A stretch of DNA of 29,245 nucleotides, from assembly GCA_032718475.1 (NCBI GenBank), contig JAUCBJ010007862.1:1-29245 (forward strand), given 5' to 3'. This DNA is from Nemertoderma westbladi (taxonomy: Eukaryota > Xenacoelomorpha > Nemertodermatida > Nemertodermatidae). The translations under genes were made by a program, and so were the position numbers. The notes under the pieces are model-generated. The model had not been told where the DNA came from, did no database searches, and saw nothing but the letters and a program-made list of their open reading frames with translations. Positions 9,086 to 19,467 of this stretch are shown here, piece after piece (the stretch's first letter is position 1; every line of letters starts with the position of its first letter).

Positions 9086-9805
9086 AGCTGTGGAACTTGG
9101 ATGAAGATGCTGTTGGGGGTAGGCAACATGGCTGGACAACAGCAGAATTTGATGTTGTCTTTTCTACAAATTTACAAAACGAAGCCTGACATCATTAATA
9201 GTCTCACCAGTGCCCTTTGTAAATTTGAACCAGGGCTTTCTCTCCTGCTTTATTACTTCCTCTTTAGTGAACCCAGAATTTAGAAATATTTTGGCTTGTA
9301 TTACAAAGTCATTATCTCTTTTAATTAAACACAGTGCTCGTTTTATCCCAATTAGATATAGTCCAGAAGTTGTATCACAACCTAATAGAGCATATATGAA
9401 AAACATATTTTCACAAACGATAGAGGCAAGTAAAGACCAAGTTAGAACAATGTCCCAGCAATGACTTTGTTTTTGAGATGTCTTTTTAGGTTCAGGCTTG
9501 AAATAAACCTTATATTATTATTACAATGGTATATGAGTAACACTAGGATGTCAGTATCATCACCAATAACAACAATATCATTACTTGCTGCTGAAGAAAT
9601 CCCCATCTGGGTGTGGGTGATCAGCTTCAGCATAAATTATAGTACATCCTATTTGTGTGAGGTTTTCCCTAAGCATATGTATAAATGCATCTTTATTATG
9701 CTCATTAGATAAAAATTCCCCTTTCTTAATTTGTAATTTCATGTCTCCTGCAAAATATACAGTTGATCCCTTCCACCCACCACTTCGTTCAATTTTGACA
9801 ATTCA
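9085..9805 (-). pseudogene. Uncharacterised FEN1/PIN-like protein (frameshifted fragment)
   Basis: Read in three frames joined by two apparent frameshifts. From about 9805: VYFAGDMKLQIKKG, IYAEADHTHTQMGI and VVIGDDTDILVLLIY. After a shift near 9515: YFKPEPKKTSQK, then CENMFFIYALLGCDTTSG and IGIKRAL. After a shift near 9176: FCKFVEKTTSNS and LPPTASSSKFHS. The acidic spacing (AEAD, GDDTD, GCDTTS) and the LGCDxxxGxxxIGxKRAL pattern recall the FEN1/XPG branch of PIN nucleases. The GDDTD...GCDTTS...LPPT combination recurs in large families of uncharacterised, often multicopy, invertebrate proteins. I know no assigned function. The N-terminal part is absent: an in-frame stop lies just upstream of about 9805. 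It abuts the piggyBac fragment head-on near 9085. Confidence 0.55.
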
Positions 9806-11078
9806 ACATTGATGTAGAAAACTGGGTAATTATTTGAAAACTCGTTGCTACCTTGTGAAACTACCCATTGCTAAGGTAACTCGCTGTTGCTATACAAAAT
9901 TCAACATTGCCAAGGAGTACTTACTGCTGTTATTTAAACTTCACAGCTCATTAAATAACATGTTATAATATGTTTAAAAACGCGATGTTGGTACTAAAAG
10001 ACCCCGGTTGCTAAGGTAAACTTTCGTTGCTAAGTACATTAAGGTCATTCGAATATAATTTTGTAATTTTCTACAGCATATCATGGTACAAAATACTGAA
10101 ATGTATATTAAACTGAATTTGGAGTAATTTTAACAAGTCACTCCCGATTAGGATCAAAACTCCCGTTGCTATGGTCAAAATTCAAGACTTTGTTAAATAA
10201 AATAACTGTAGCAGACTCCACACAATTTTTTTTCAATAATCTTTAATATGATTAACTTCCAATGTCAATAAAATACCAAATACGTTACTAAAACTACATA
10301 AAAACTAAAATTTGCCCGTTGCTATGGTAACAACAGAATAATGACTTCGCTTGTGATTATGAATGTTGACTATGTAACATATTGATATGCATCTGAAATA
10401 GATATAAAATGTTTCCGATGGAATTTTCACATATTAAATAATAATTTTGGTTGCCATGGCAACAATAAATGACATGATTGGCTGGCAAATTATGGTCTGA
10501 ACATAGCAACATGTGATGTACTTGATCCTGAATTGGTTTCTTTTTAAAATGATAGTAACCATATTTAAACTGAAGAAACATTATAGGTGATATTATTTTC
10601 TTATTACCTAGGTTACAGGACAACTGCTTTTCCACTTCAATGCCGAATCTAGAAAAAAACATTTTTGCTTAAGAACAATATAATTACAGAGTTTCCTAAT
10701 TTTGCAACATTGGGAACACACAATACGGATACGTTTCCAAAATTTCATAAATTCACTGTACAATTAATTTCGACGATGCAAATCTCATAGTTGTCATGGT
10801 AACCGGGTTTCAAAAAGTGCCCCATTGCATTCTCCGATAGTGATTTGGGTGGGGTAGGTCAAGGTCAGAATTTCATAGGATTATAGGAAAGGGGTGAATT
10901 ATGTATGACTTTCTGTTGCCATGGTGAAATGGTCTTTTTATCCAAGTTCCAACAACCCGATTTGGTCCGATTTTGGATATGTCGGGAAGCATAAAATTTG
11001 GGCCTAGAAAATATTAAAATAAATTCTGTTGCAATTTGTCCGAGGTTGAGCCCTATTTTGACTCGACTAGAATGGGAC
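9806..11078. other. Non-coding stretch with scattered X-box-like palindromes
   Basis: No gene recognised. At least seven close variants of GTTGCYATGGYAAC occur: 9867-9880, 10007-10020, 10165-10178, 10318-10331, 10450-10463 (the perfect palindrome GTTGCCATGGCAAC), 10790-10803 and 10915-10928, with weaker ones near 9904 and 10026. This is the consensus of RFX-factor X-boxes. The intervening sequence is AT-rich and does not align obviously from copy to copy. The ORF on the minus strand at 10357-10662 has no recognisable feature. Confidence 0.6.
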
Positions 11079-12004
11079 CCTACACCCCCATCCACCACTG
11101 TAAAACCCCCACCCACCACTGCAACACCCCCACCCACTACTACAGCAGCTCCACCCACCATTATAACACCCCACTCACCACTCTATCACCCACAACCACA
11201 CCCACCACTATTTCACCTCCACCCATCTCTATAACACCCTACCCACCACTATAACACCCCCCACCCACCACTATAACACCTCCCCACCACTATAACTCCC
11301 CCACCCATCTCTATAACACCCTCACCCACCACTATAACACCCTCACCCACCACTGGAACACCCCAACCCACCACTGTAACACCCTCACCTACCACTACAG
11401 TATAACACCCCCACCCACCACTACAACAACCCCACCCACCACTATACCACCCCACACCCACCACTATAACACCCCCACTCACCACTATAACACTTTCGCC
11501 CACCACTGTAACACCCCCGCCCACAACTATAACTCCCCCACCCATCTCTATAACACCTTCACCCACCACTATATCACCCACACCCACCACTATAACACCT
11601 CCCCCACCACTATAACTCCCCCACCCATCTCTATAACACCCTCACCCCTATCTATAACAACATCACACACCACTGTAACACCCCAACCCACCACTGTAAC
11701 ATCCTCACCTACCACTATAACACCCCCACCCACCACTACAACAACCCCACCCACCACTATAACACCCCCACCCATCTCTGTAACACCCCCGCCCACCACT
11801 ATAGCACCCCCACCCATCTGTATAACACCACACACCCACCACTATAACACCCCCAGTCACCACTATAACACTTTCGCCCACCACAGTAACACCCCCCCCC
11901 CCCCCCCCCCCCATCTCTGTAACACCCCCGCCCACCACAGTAACACCCCCACCCATCTCTGTAACAACTTCACCCACCACTATATCACCCACATCCACCA
12001 CTAT
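11079..12004. repeat. CCACC-rich irregular tandem array
   Basis: About 920 bp of degenerate units around CACCCACCACTATAACACCC, roughly 20 bp each, with variants containing CATCTCTATAACACC. A run of about 20 C lies near 11891-11911. The strand shown is nearly free of G. Open frames on the minus strand (VVGGGVIV-type repeats) are by-products of the composition. Confidence 0.9.
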
Positions 12005-12719
12005 AAGACCAAGACATCATTCCACCGGTGGAGCGGATCGTGAAGGACGACTTCGTATTGAATCTTTAGTGATCTGTAAAGATGACCGAGGGTTATAATA
12101 CCAAATCGACGCACCAGCTTCGCTACTATCGTCTCTCTCTCTCTTCCTATTATGTAGGTTTTTGTGACGTCTTTGAAGTAATTTTCTTGATCAGATTGTG
12201 AACAATTCATCGAATAACAACACGACGGTATGAAAGTGATCTACATTGAGTTACATGCTACTGTATATATTACTTGCCCCTTTTTAGGAGCAAGTCTTTA
12301 TGTTAGCTAGTGTTTTTTTTTTAATGGTGGCTTGTGTATTTGAATTCAAGATGGCTAGCTGCTACCAGAACACTTCAGTCGCTAGTACCAACAAAATAAA
12401 TAGAGATATTTTCTAGAATCACAAACACTACAAACTTGTACAATTATTTGCAAGTGCACTTTTACCATTACTTACTTAGTACAAGTTACTATCTACAATA
12501 GGGATGTGCTAACTGCTAATAGCTAACATAATGATGTTCTAGCAAAAACTGAAAAATTGTCCAGAACACTAATAAAGAACAATAAGAAAAAATTAAAAAT
12601 ATTAAAAGTTAGCACACATATTTTAAAAACAGAAAAAAATCTCGGTACCATACCGGTTTGGTACCCAGGCTATACTAATGTCGCAACATTAGTAGTTTTT
12701 ATTTATTTGTATTTAATTA
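12005..12719. other. Unassigned sequence
   Basis: Mostly AT-rich, with nothing recognised. A 69-codon minus-strand ORF (12001-12210) touches the end of the CCACC array; it shows no motif I know, and its last codons overlap the array. Confidence 0.4.
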
Positions 12720-13274
12720 ATTTCGCACTACCAAATCTCCAAGGCGACATATTTTCCAACTTTAAATACATACAAGCAGTACGACATTATTTCTCAGTAT
12801 GTCTTGTATTTCTCAATCTTCAAGAGGGCATAATATGAAAAATTTTAAGCCTCAAGCCCGAGTGGTGAAATTTCCTTTTTCTCACCGCATAGTAGATATT
12901 TGGAATTCATTGCCGTCTGAGTTAGTAAATGCGTCCAGCTATAATATTTTTAAATCTAGAATTTTACAGATTGATCTACTTCCATACAGTCATTTTAACA
13001 GATTTTTAGACTAATATAAAACATAATTTTTTATTATTTATATATATATTTTTTAATTTTAATGCACCAATTTTATCAGAATGTGTTTTTTTCCGTATAG
13101 TACAGTACGTATAATTTGATTTCACTTAAAGGAGCGGAATTTATATTGTAATATTTTATTGCACCCATTAGTGTACTTTGTACCTGGGTGATGTTCTCCC
13201 TCTATATACTGGTTTCTTATTTAAATTAATTAATTATGTATAGAGGTGCAATAATAATAAATAATAATAATAAT
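12720..13274 (+). mobile_element. 3' end of a non-LTR retrotransposon (CR1/L2-like)
   Basis: The last part of a LINE ORF2 with its 3' UTR. Around 12735-12780 a weak match to the R/QGDI..NFK region is seen in one frame. From 12799 the second frame carries SSRGHNMKNFKP and then FSHRIVDIWNSLPSELVNAS followed by IFKSRI, the typical end of CR1-like reverse transcriptases. The stop is at 13012-13014. The 3' UTR ends in an (AAT)n run at 13250-13274, a common tail form for such elements. The element is 5'-truncated and frameshifted near 12800. Confidence 0.7.
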
Positions 13275-13889
13275 GTCCCTACGCCATACATTTTACTATG
13301 TATTTCTAGTAGGCCACCGATTTCCAGTATGTCACCGCGTTATTAAGGTTGTGGGTACACCCTAAGGTTTTCTTAATGTTTTACTATTAAGCAAAATGTA
13401 CCTTTCTGAGAGAATTCTTAAATAAAATTTCCTAAAATTTCGCAGGTAGCTGTATCAACCATTCGGACAAGAGCAAGACTAAAAAAAATTAAAACTTTTT
13501 ATGTTTACGGCAATTTTTGTAAACAATGCCGGGTTTTTGACCAAAAATCGAAATTTCAACAACTGTTTTCTTAATAACTTCTTAAGAAAGTTTAGTTTAG
13601 TTTAGCTTAGTTTAATTACGCCAGTATCAATAAATTATGTCTCACAAGTCAAACATACAAACACAAATGACAGAAATAAAGATAATCCATGATTAGGATA
13701 AATTTACAGTAAAATTAAATTTCAATATGAAGTTAATTTACGTACGTACTGTAATGTAATATATATATATACACGTTCTGTTATACAGTCTGCATTGCAC
13801 CAAGAAAAATACTTATACATATTCAGATATTATGAACAATTGTTTTTCGCAATGGCTGGCAAGTTACGCAGTTGCGTTTTAGGGCGGGA

Positions 13890-13984
13890 ATAAAATATAA
13901 ATAAAAAATAGATTAATTAATTAAAGATACAATTCGATAAAATATAAATAAAAAAATAGATTAATTAATTAAAGATAAAATTCG
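13890..13984. repeat. 47/48-bp tandem duplication
   Basis: Two adjacent copies (13890-13936 and 13937-13984), each starting ATAAAATATAAATAAAA and ending AATTCG, differ by one inserted A and one substitution. Confidence 0.85.
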
Positions 13985-14053
13985 ATAATAAAAAATAAAT
14001 ATTAAGTCAAGACAAGAAATATATTCCTCGAACCAGCCACATATGTAATGTAA

Positions 14054-14081
14054 TCATTAGATATGATTACATATCTAATGA
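14054..14081. repeat. Perfect 12-bp hairpin
   Basis: TCATTAGATATG and CATATCTAATGA form a perfect stem around the loop ATTA. Confidence 0.85.
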
Positions 14082-14415
14082 AAGCACCCAACCAACAAAA
14101 TTCTAGTCATGCATATTGCATAGGCCAATCGTTGTTGTGAACATTTCCTGACAATTTCATTAGATTTCATCCAGTAGTTCCTAACAAAAGTGTACATTTG
14201 TGTCTAAAAAAACACAATAAATATTTTTTGAGATAAAGACATTGAAAGTTTTCAAAGTTTCCCGCTATTTTTTATAAAAAACGAGGGATTATTCAAACTG
14301 GTTGTAAAAAATAAATAAGTACACCACCTGCCTAAAAATTCCGATATAGGGGTTTTCCTGATCGGTGATTTCATTTCTGATGTCAGTTTTTGTCTTTGAC
14401 CAAATCTAGACTGCC

Positions 14416-14474
14416 TATCTGTCGATCTGTCTGTGTGTCGGTTTTGAGAGACTTTTCAGACAGACTGACAGATA
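14416..14474. repeat. 18-bp imperfect inverted repeat
   Basis: TATCTGTCGATCTGTCTG (14416-14433) pairs with CAGACAGACTGACAGATA (14457-14474) with two mismatches and a 23-nt loop. It may be a remnant of a small foldback element. Confidence 0.65.
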
Positions 14475-14776
14475 TTTGGGCAACTTAGGCTTATCCTATG
14501 CCTAGAAAAACCTCATTTCTGTAAAAAAAATTTTGATCTTAAATAATCGAAAAAAAAATTTCAAAAAAAATTTATTTTCAAATATTGTTAGGGTACCCTA
14601 CAATATTAATAGGTTGTTCTAGAAAGTTTAAATGCATACCTACAAGTAATTTCCCAAAAATAAATCACTGCACTAATCAATCAAAAAAAAAAAAATAATA
14701 AAAAATTAATAAAATTAGATTCGCCATTGCTCATAATTTTAGTAGGTAGTTCCGTCCCCAGGTCACTGTTCTAATC

Positions 14777-15300
14777 ATATTGCGATATACTGTAGGTGGG
14801 GTGAAGACCAATACTACAGTAGTGACAAATAAAATAAACGACCGCCCGGAATCGGCCAACAGGCTATTAATTTAACGTAAACATTATTTTAAAGACTAGG
14901 TACACCGTAAGTTAAATGAGAAAACGCTAATTATTCGCGAAAGCCCCTCCATGAATATTCAGTACACGGACGAGTTCGACACCGGTTGGTAAAATATAAT
15001 ATTTTTGTGCTATTTAAATTTATATTAATACTCAGGTTAATTTATAAATAATAATACCGCTTATATTACGTGTGTTAATAATAATCCCTGCCTCTTGAAT
15101 ACCTACAGTATTTCAATTGGTGCAATAATCAGTATAGCAGTAGCAGTAGTATCATTGGAAGTAGTGCGTATAGCTTCAGTAGTGTGTTAGTACAGTCTAT
15201 TTGCTTGAATAATAACCTGTTGGCCAAAATATCGCAACAAACTTATTTTATTTTATATGTAACTAGTATATTGGTCTTCATCCCACCTATATCGCAATAT
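14777..15300. mobile_element. MITE-like inverted-repeat element
   Basis: About 524 bp with terminal inverted repeats of roughly 100 bp. The left end starts ATATTGCGATATA and has GGTGGGGTGAAGACCAATA and GGCCAACAGG. The right end holds the reverse complements (TATTGGTCTTCATCCCACCT, CCTGTTGGCC, TATATCGCAATAT). Flanking TGTTCTAAT on the left and TGTTCATAAT on the right could be a decayed target duplication of 8-9 bp, which would fit a hAT-like element. It encodes nothing. The arms differ at many positions, so it is old. Confidence 0.65.
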
Positions 15301-15461
15301 TGTTCATAATTAGCACATTAAATCTTTTACGGCCGTCGTTCTATTATTTCCCTTACTGTCGCTAGGGACACAAAATCACTCGTGCCGTAACGCTATAAAA
15401 AGTGCTATTATATAAACATTAATACTTATGTCAGCTAGACATTAAAACAGAAGGCGGACTT
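15301..15461. other. Short non-coding spacer
   Basis: AT-rich spacer between the MITE-like element and the inverted-repeat arm; nothing recognised. Confidence 0.4.
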
Positions 15462-15712
15462 CCGACGCAATCAAAATTTATCCCCGTCGTGTCGATTTCC
15501 AAATCAACGCAAATAACAGCTGATTACTCCCAAAAATAAAACTGTAACCTGTTCTATTGTGTTTAGTTTATTGTTTTGGTTAAAATAACGTGCCACTGTA
15601 ACCTGCTCCTTTCCCTAAATTGAGAATTTAACATTGAGGCGGGATAATAATTTGCCAAGGCGGGTTTTGCGTCGCGGTCCCCCCCCCCCCCCCCCCCCCC
15701 CCTGTCTCGTCC
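15462..15712 (+). repeat. Long inverted repeat, left arm, with 24-C run
   Basis: From about 15520 this arm matches the reverse complement of the right window end (29011-29245) at high identity. Shared segments include CAGCTGATTACTC, CTGTAACCTGTTCTATTGTG, AATTGAGAATTTAACATTGA and CCAAGGCGGG. Both copies contain a homopolymer of 24 bases (C at 15679-15702). Similarity weakens beyond the C run and left of 15500. Confidence 0.85.
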
Positions 15713-15898
15713 CAGATATACTACCTGGAAATACTACCCGATTTCTTGTATGTAATTTACCTCCTCATGGCCTCCCATCAGTCAATTCCATCATCTGCTG
15801 CCACTGTGATCAACCCTACATAATATTAACTAGCCGTAGTATAATTATAATTGTTCGCTAAGATGGCTTGCAGCTTTTGCTGCACGAAGGTTGGGAAT
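15713..15898. other. Non-coding spacer
   Basis: Sequence between the C run and the first minisatellite units, with no recognised feature. Confidence 0.4.
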
Positions 15899-15990
15899 TG
15901 TTGGGAAGACGAGCTGCAGTGGGATTCCTGGGAAAGGGACGATATTACTGGTTGGGGAGACGAGCTGCAGTGGGATTCCTGGAAAAGCCT
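15899..15990. repeat. 51-bp minisatellite, isolated left block
   Basis: About two units of the same 51-bp repeat found at 16233-18525 (core GACGAGCTGCAGTGGGATTC), separated from the main array by a LINE fragment. Confidence 0.9.
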
Positions 15991-16232
15991 CCTATTACCT
16001 CCTGTAGATAGCAGAGTACTGCCTGTTCAGGGACCTAGATGCAGCCTTAACTGCATTCTTGGCCGCTGTAGTCTGTTTGAGTCGGGACTCTTTCTGCGCC
16101 TTATATAGGTCATTTCGCCACTTCTGAATTTTGTTGTCATTCCAGGGGGCCCTTTTCCTGTTTCGAGGGTATACCGGAACTGTTTCTGCAGCTGCTAACT
16201 TAACTGCTTCTGTGAAGGCAGTATAGCCCTCA
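15991..16232 (-). pseudogene. LINE ORF2 linker fragment
   Basis: About 80 codons on the minus strand: YTAFTEAVKLAAAETVP, RKRAPWNDNKIQKWRNDLY and AAKNAVKAASRSLNRQYS. The proline-tryptophan motif followed by a basic helix is the usual stretch between endonuclease and reverse transcriptase in non-LTR retrotransposons. Both ends run straight into the 51-bp minisatellite, so only this fragment survives. The clade cannot be told. Confidence 0.55.
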
Positions 16233-18525
16233 CAGTGATGCAGTGGGATTCCTGGGACAGGGACGACAATACTGGTTGGGGAGACGAGCTGCAGTGGGAT
16301 TCCTGGGACAGGGACAACATTACTGGTTGGGGAGACGAGCTGCAGTGGGATTCCTGGGATAGTGACGACATTATTGGTTGGGAAGACGAGCTGCAGTGGG
16401 ATTCCTGGGAAAGGCACGATATTATTGGTTGGGGAGACGAGCTGGAGTGGGATTCCTGGGACAGGGACGACATTACTGGTTGGGGAGACGAGCTGCAGTG
16501 GGATTCCTGGGAAAGGCACGATATTATTGGTTGGGGAGACGAGCTTCCTGGGACAGGGACGACATTACTGGTTGAGAAGACGAGCTGCAGTGGGATTCCT
16601 GGGACAGGGACGACATTACTGGTTGGGAAGACGAGCTGCAGTGGGATTCCTGGGATAGTGACGACATTACTGGTTGAGAAGACGAGCTGCAGTGGGATTC
16701 CTGGGACAGGGACGACATTACTGGTTGAGAAGACGAGCTACAGTTGGGATTCCTGGTACAGGGCCGACATTACTGGTTGGGAAGACGAGCTGCAGTTTGG
16801 ATTCCTGGGAAAGGCACGATATTATTGGTTGGGAAGACGAGCTGCAGTGGGATTTCTGGGAAAGGGACGACATTACTGGTTGGGAAGACGAGCTGCAGTG
16901 GGATTCCTGGGAAAGGCACGATATTATTGGTTGGGAAGACGAGCTGCAGTGGGATTCCTGGGAAAGGCACGATATTATTGGTTGGGAAGACGAGCTGCAG
17001 TTGGGATTCCTGGGAAAGGCACGATATTATTGGTTGGGAAGACGAGCTGCAGTGGGATTCCTGGGACAGGGACGATATTATTGGTTGGGGAGACGAGCTG
17101 CAGTGGGATTCCTGGGACAGGGACGACACTACTGGTTGGGAAGACGAGCTGCAGTTGGGATTCCTGGGACAGGGACGATATTATTGGTTGGGGAGACGAG
17201 CTGCAGTGGGATTCCTGGGACAGGGACGACACTACTGGTTGGGAAGACGAGCTGCAGTTGGGATTCCTGGGACGACATTACTGGTTGGGAAGACGATATG
17301 CAATGGGATTCCAGGGACGACATTACTGGTTGGGGAGACGGGCTGCAGTTTGGATTCCTGGGACGACATTACTGGTTGGGAAGACGATATGCAATGGGAT
17401 TCCAGGGACGACATTACTGGTTGGGAAGACGAGCTGCAGTGGGATTCCTGGGATAGGGACGACATTACTGGTTGGGGAGACGGGCTGCAGTGGGATTCCT
17501 GGGACAGGGACGACATTACTGGTTGGGAAGACGAGCTGCAGTGGGATTCCTGGGACAGGGACGACATTTCTGGTTGGGAAGACGAGCTGCAGTGGGATTC
17601 CTGGGACAGGGACGACATTACTGGTTAGGAAGACGAGCTGCAGTGGGATTCCTGGGACAGGGACGACATTACTGGTTGGGAAGACAAGCTGTAGTTGGGA
17701 TTCCTGGGACAGGGACGACATTACTGGTTGGGGAGACGGGCTGCAGTTGGGATTCCTGGGAAAGGCACGATATTATTGGTTGGGGAGACGGGCTGCAGTT
17801 TGGATTCCTGGGACGACATTACTGGTTGGGAAGACGATATGCAACGGGATTCCAGGGACGACATTACTGGTTGGGGAGACTGGCTGCAGTTTGGATTCCT
17901 GGGACAACATTACTGGTTGGGAAGACGATATGCAATGGGATTCCAGGGACGACATTACTGGTTGGGAAGACGAGCTGCAGTGGGATTCCTGGGATAGGGA
18001 CGACATTACTGGTTGGGAAGACGAGATGCAGTGGGATTCCTGTGACAGGGACGACATTACTGGTTGGGAAGACGAGTTGCAGTGGGATTCCTGGGACGAC
18101 ATTACTGGTTGGGGAGACGAGCTGCAGTGGGATTCCTGGGACAGGGACAACATTACTGGTTGAGAAGACGAGCTGCAGTGGGATTCCTGGGACAGGGACG
18201 ACATTACTGGTTGGGAAGACGAGTTGCAGTGGGATTCCTGGGACGACATTACTGGTTGGGGAGACGAGCTGCAGTGGGATTCCTGGGACGACATTACTGG
18301 TTGGGGAGACGAGCTGCAGTGGGATTCCTGGGACAGGGACAACATTACTGGTTGAGAAGACGAGCTGCAGTGGGATTCCTGGGACAGGGACGACATTACT
18401 GGTTGGGAAGACGAGCTGCAGTGGGATTCCTGGGACAGGGACGACATTACTGGTTGGGAAGACGGGCTGCAGAGGGATTCCTGGGATAGGGACGACATTA
18501 CTGGTTGGGGAGACGGGCTGCAGTT
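16233..18525. repeat. 51-bp minisatellite, main array
   Basis: About 46 head-to-tail units with a core of CTGCAGTGGGATTCCTGGGA, then CAGGGACGACATTACTGGTT, then GGGAAGACGAG. Length variants are 45 bp (ACAGGG missing) and 52 bp (extra T in CAGTTGGG). A two-unit composite with GATATGCAATGGGATTCCA recurs near 17265, 17341, 17800 and 17890, showing higher-order copying. The consensus has no stop in any forward frame and in two of three reverse frames, so long ORFs on both strands arise from composition. The one-base length variants move a reading frame between all three peptides, which argues against coding. Confidence 0.95.
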
Positions 18526-19467
18526 CAACATTCTCCCCTGATAAATATAGTTTAAATTACTTTTAAATTAGTTTAGTTTATAGTTTTAATTAGTGAATTC
18601 TACGAATATTATCGGTCATTCTAGAATTAATTTCACTGTTGCTAGGCAACCAACAGGTCCCTCGCAACCAATACTTTGCAAACACAACTCGGTCCGATAA
18701 TTAACCTATTATAAAAGTTTCTTCCAATTCCATCAACATTAAATGCAAGAAATTGCGTGTACATGTACTGTACAAACAAAAACAAAAACACGTGTGAGAA
18801 ATAAGGACATCCATGATGGATAATTTAACATTAAATAACTATTTAAGCGGTGGCAAAAAATGTTGGCCGTATTGTTCTAGGATTATTGAAATCTCGGGAC
18901 AGAGCGGAGTAAGTAGAGGTGGGGTTTTTGGGACGAAGGGGTTTTTTTTAGAAGGAACAGTGCATTGTGTTAGAAAATAAACTTAAACCGCACAATATGC
19001 CCCGGAATATAGTGTCAATTTTCAATATAACGGCTACATTCTCCCCCGATAAAAATAGGCCTATAGTTTAAATTACCATTATGTGAATAAAATATTACAT
19101 CATGGTTTAAGGCTTTTCTTTTTTATTTTGACTTTTTAGTCAACGAATGTTACTGTTTAATCTTTGGTACTTGAGTAACCCGTGTCACAATTGATATATT
19201 TTTTCTTATTGTTTTATATTGGTTTCCGCTATTGATTTATGTTCTGGAACATGTTGATTTTTGTAAAGGATGAGCGAGAGGCATCATGGGAATTTACAGA
19301 TTGAATCTATTGATAAGTTGGAGTTGAAATGGTAATGGTGTGTATGAATAATATGATAAATTAAAGAAAAAAAAGTAACTAAATTAAAAGCGGTTTCGTA
19401 TCAATGTAGGCCTACAGGCTGGGCTTTTATATATAATAATACTTTAATTAATTTACTCAGTCCGATG
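18526..19467. other. Non-coding flank of the BAF-like gene
   Basis: No gene seen. It contains GTTGCTAGGCAAC (18638-18650), another X-box-like palindrome. ACATTCTCCCC followed by a GTTTAAATTA stretch occurs twice (about 18526 and 19033). Segments at 19138-19177 and 19228-19252 recur on the other side of the BAF-like gene. Confidence 0.55.

Larger units (their letters stand above)
13275..14776. other. AT-rich non-coding stretch
   Basis: No gene seen. It contains a 47-48-bp tandem duplication, two hairpins (listed separately) and long A/T runs at about 14520-14580 and 14680-14705. A segment near 13660-13720 resembles 18785-18840 (both share an ATCCATGAT core), pointing to a dispersed repeat. 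Confidence 0.5.

Noticed and set aside
8289-9129. Minus-strand ORFs opposite the piggyBac-like gene
   Set aside because: Antisense by-products; the part between 9085 and 9129 overlaps the FEN1/PIN-like gene but in a different frame.
11249-12001. Gly/Val-rich ORFs in the CCACC array
   Set aside because: Composition artefacts of a simple repeat, with irregular frames.
12001-12210. 69-codon minus-strand ORF
   Set aside because: No recognised motif, overlaps the simple repeat, and no sign of splicing partners.
16235-18163. 642-codon ORF and other long ORFs within the 51-bp array
   Set aside because: All frames are open because the unit lacks stops; the ORF changes between three unrelated repeat peptides at one-base length variants, so no single protein is maintained.
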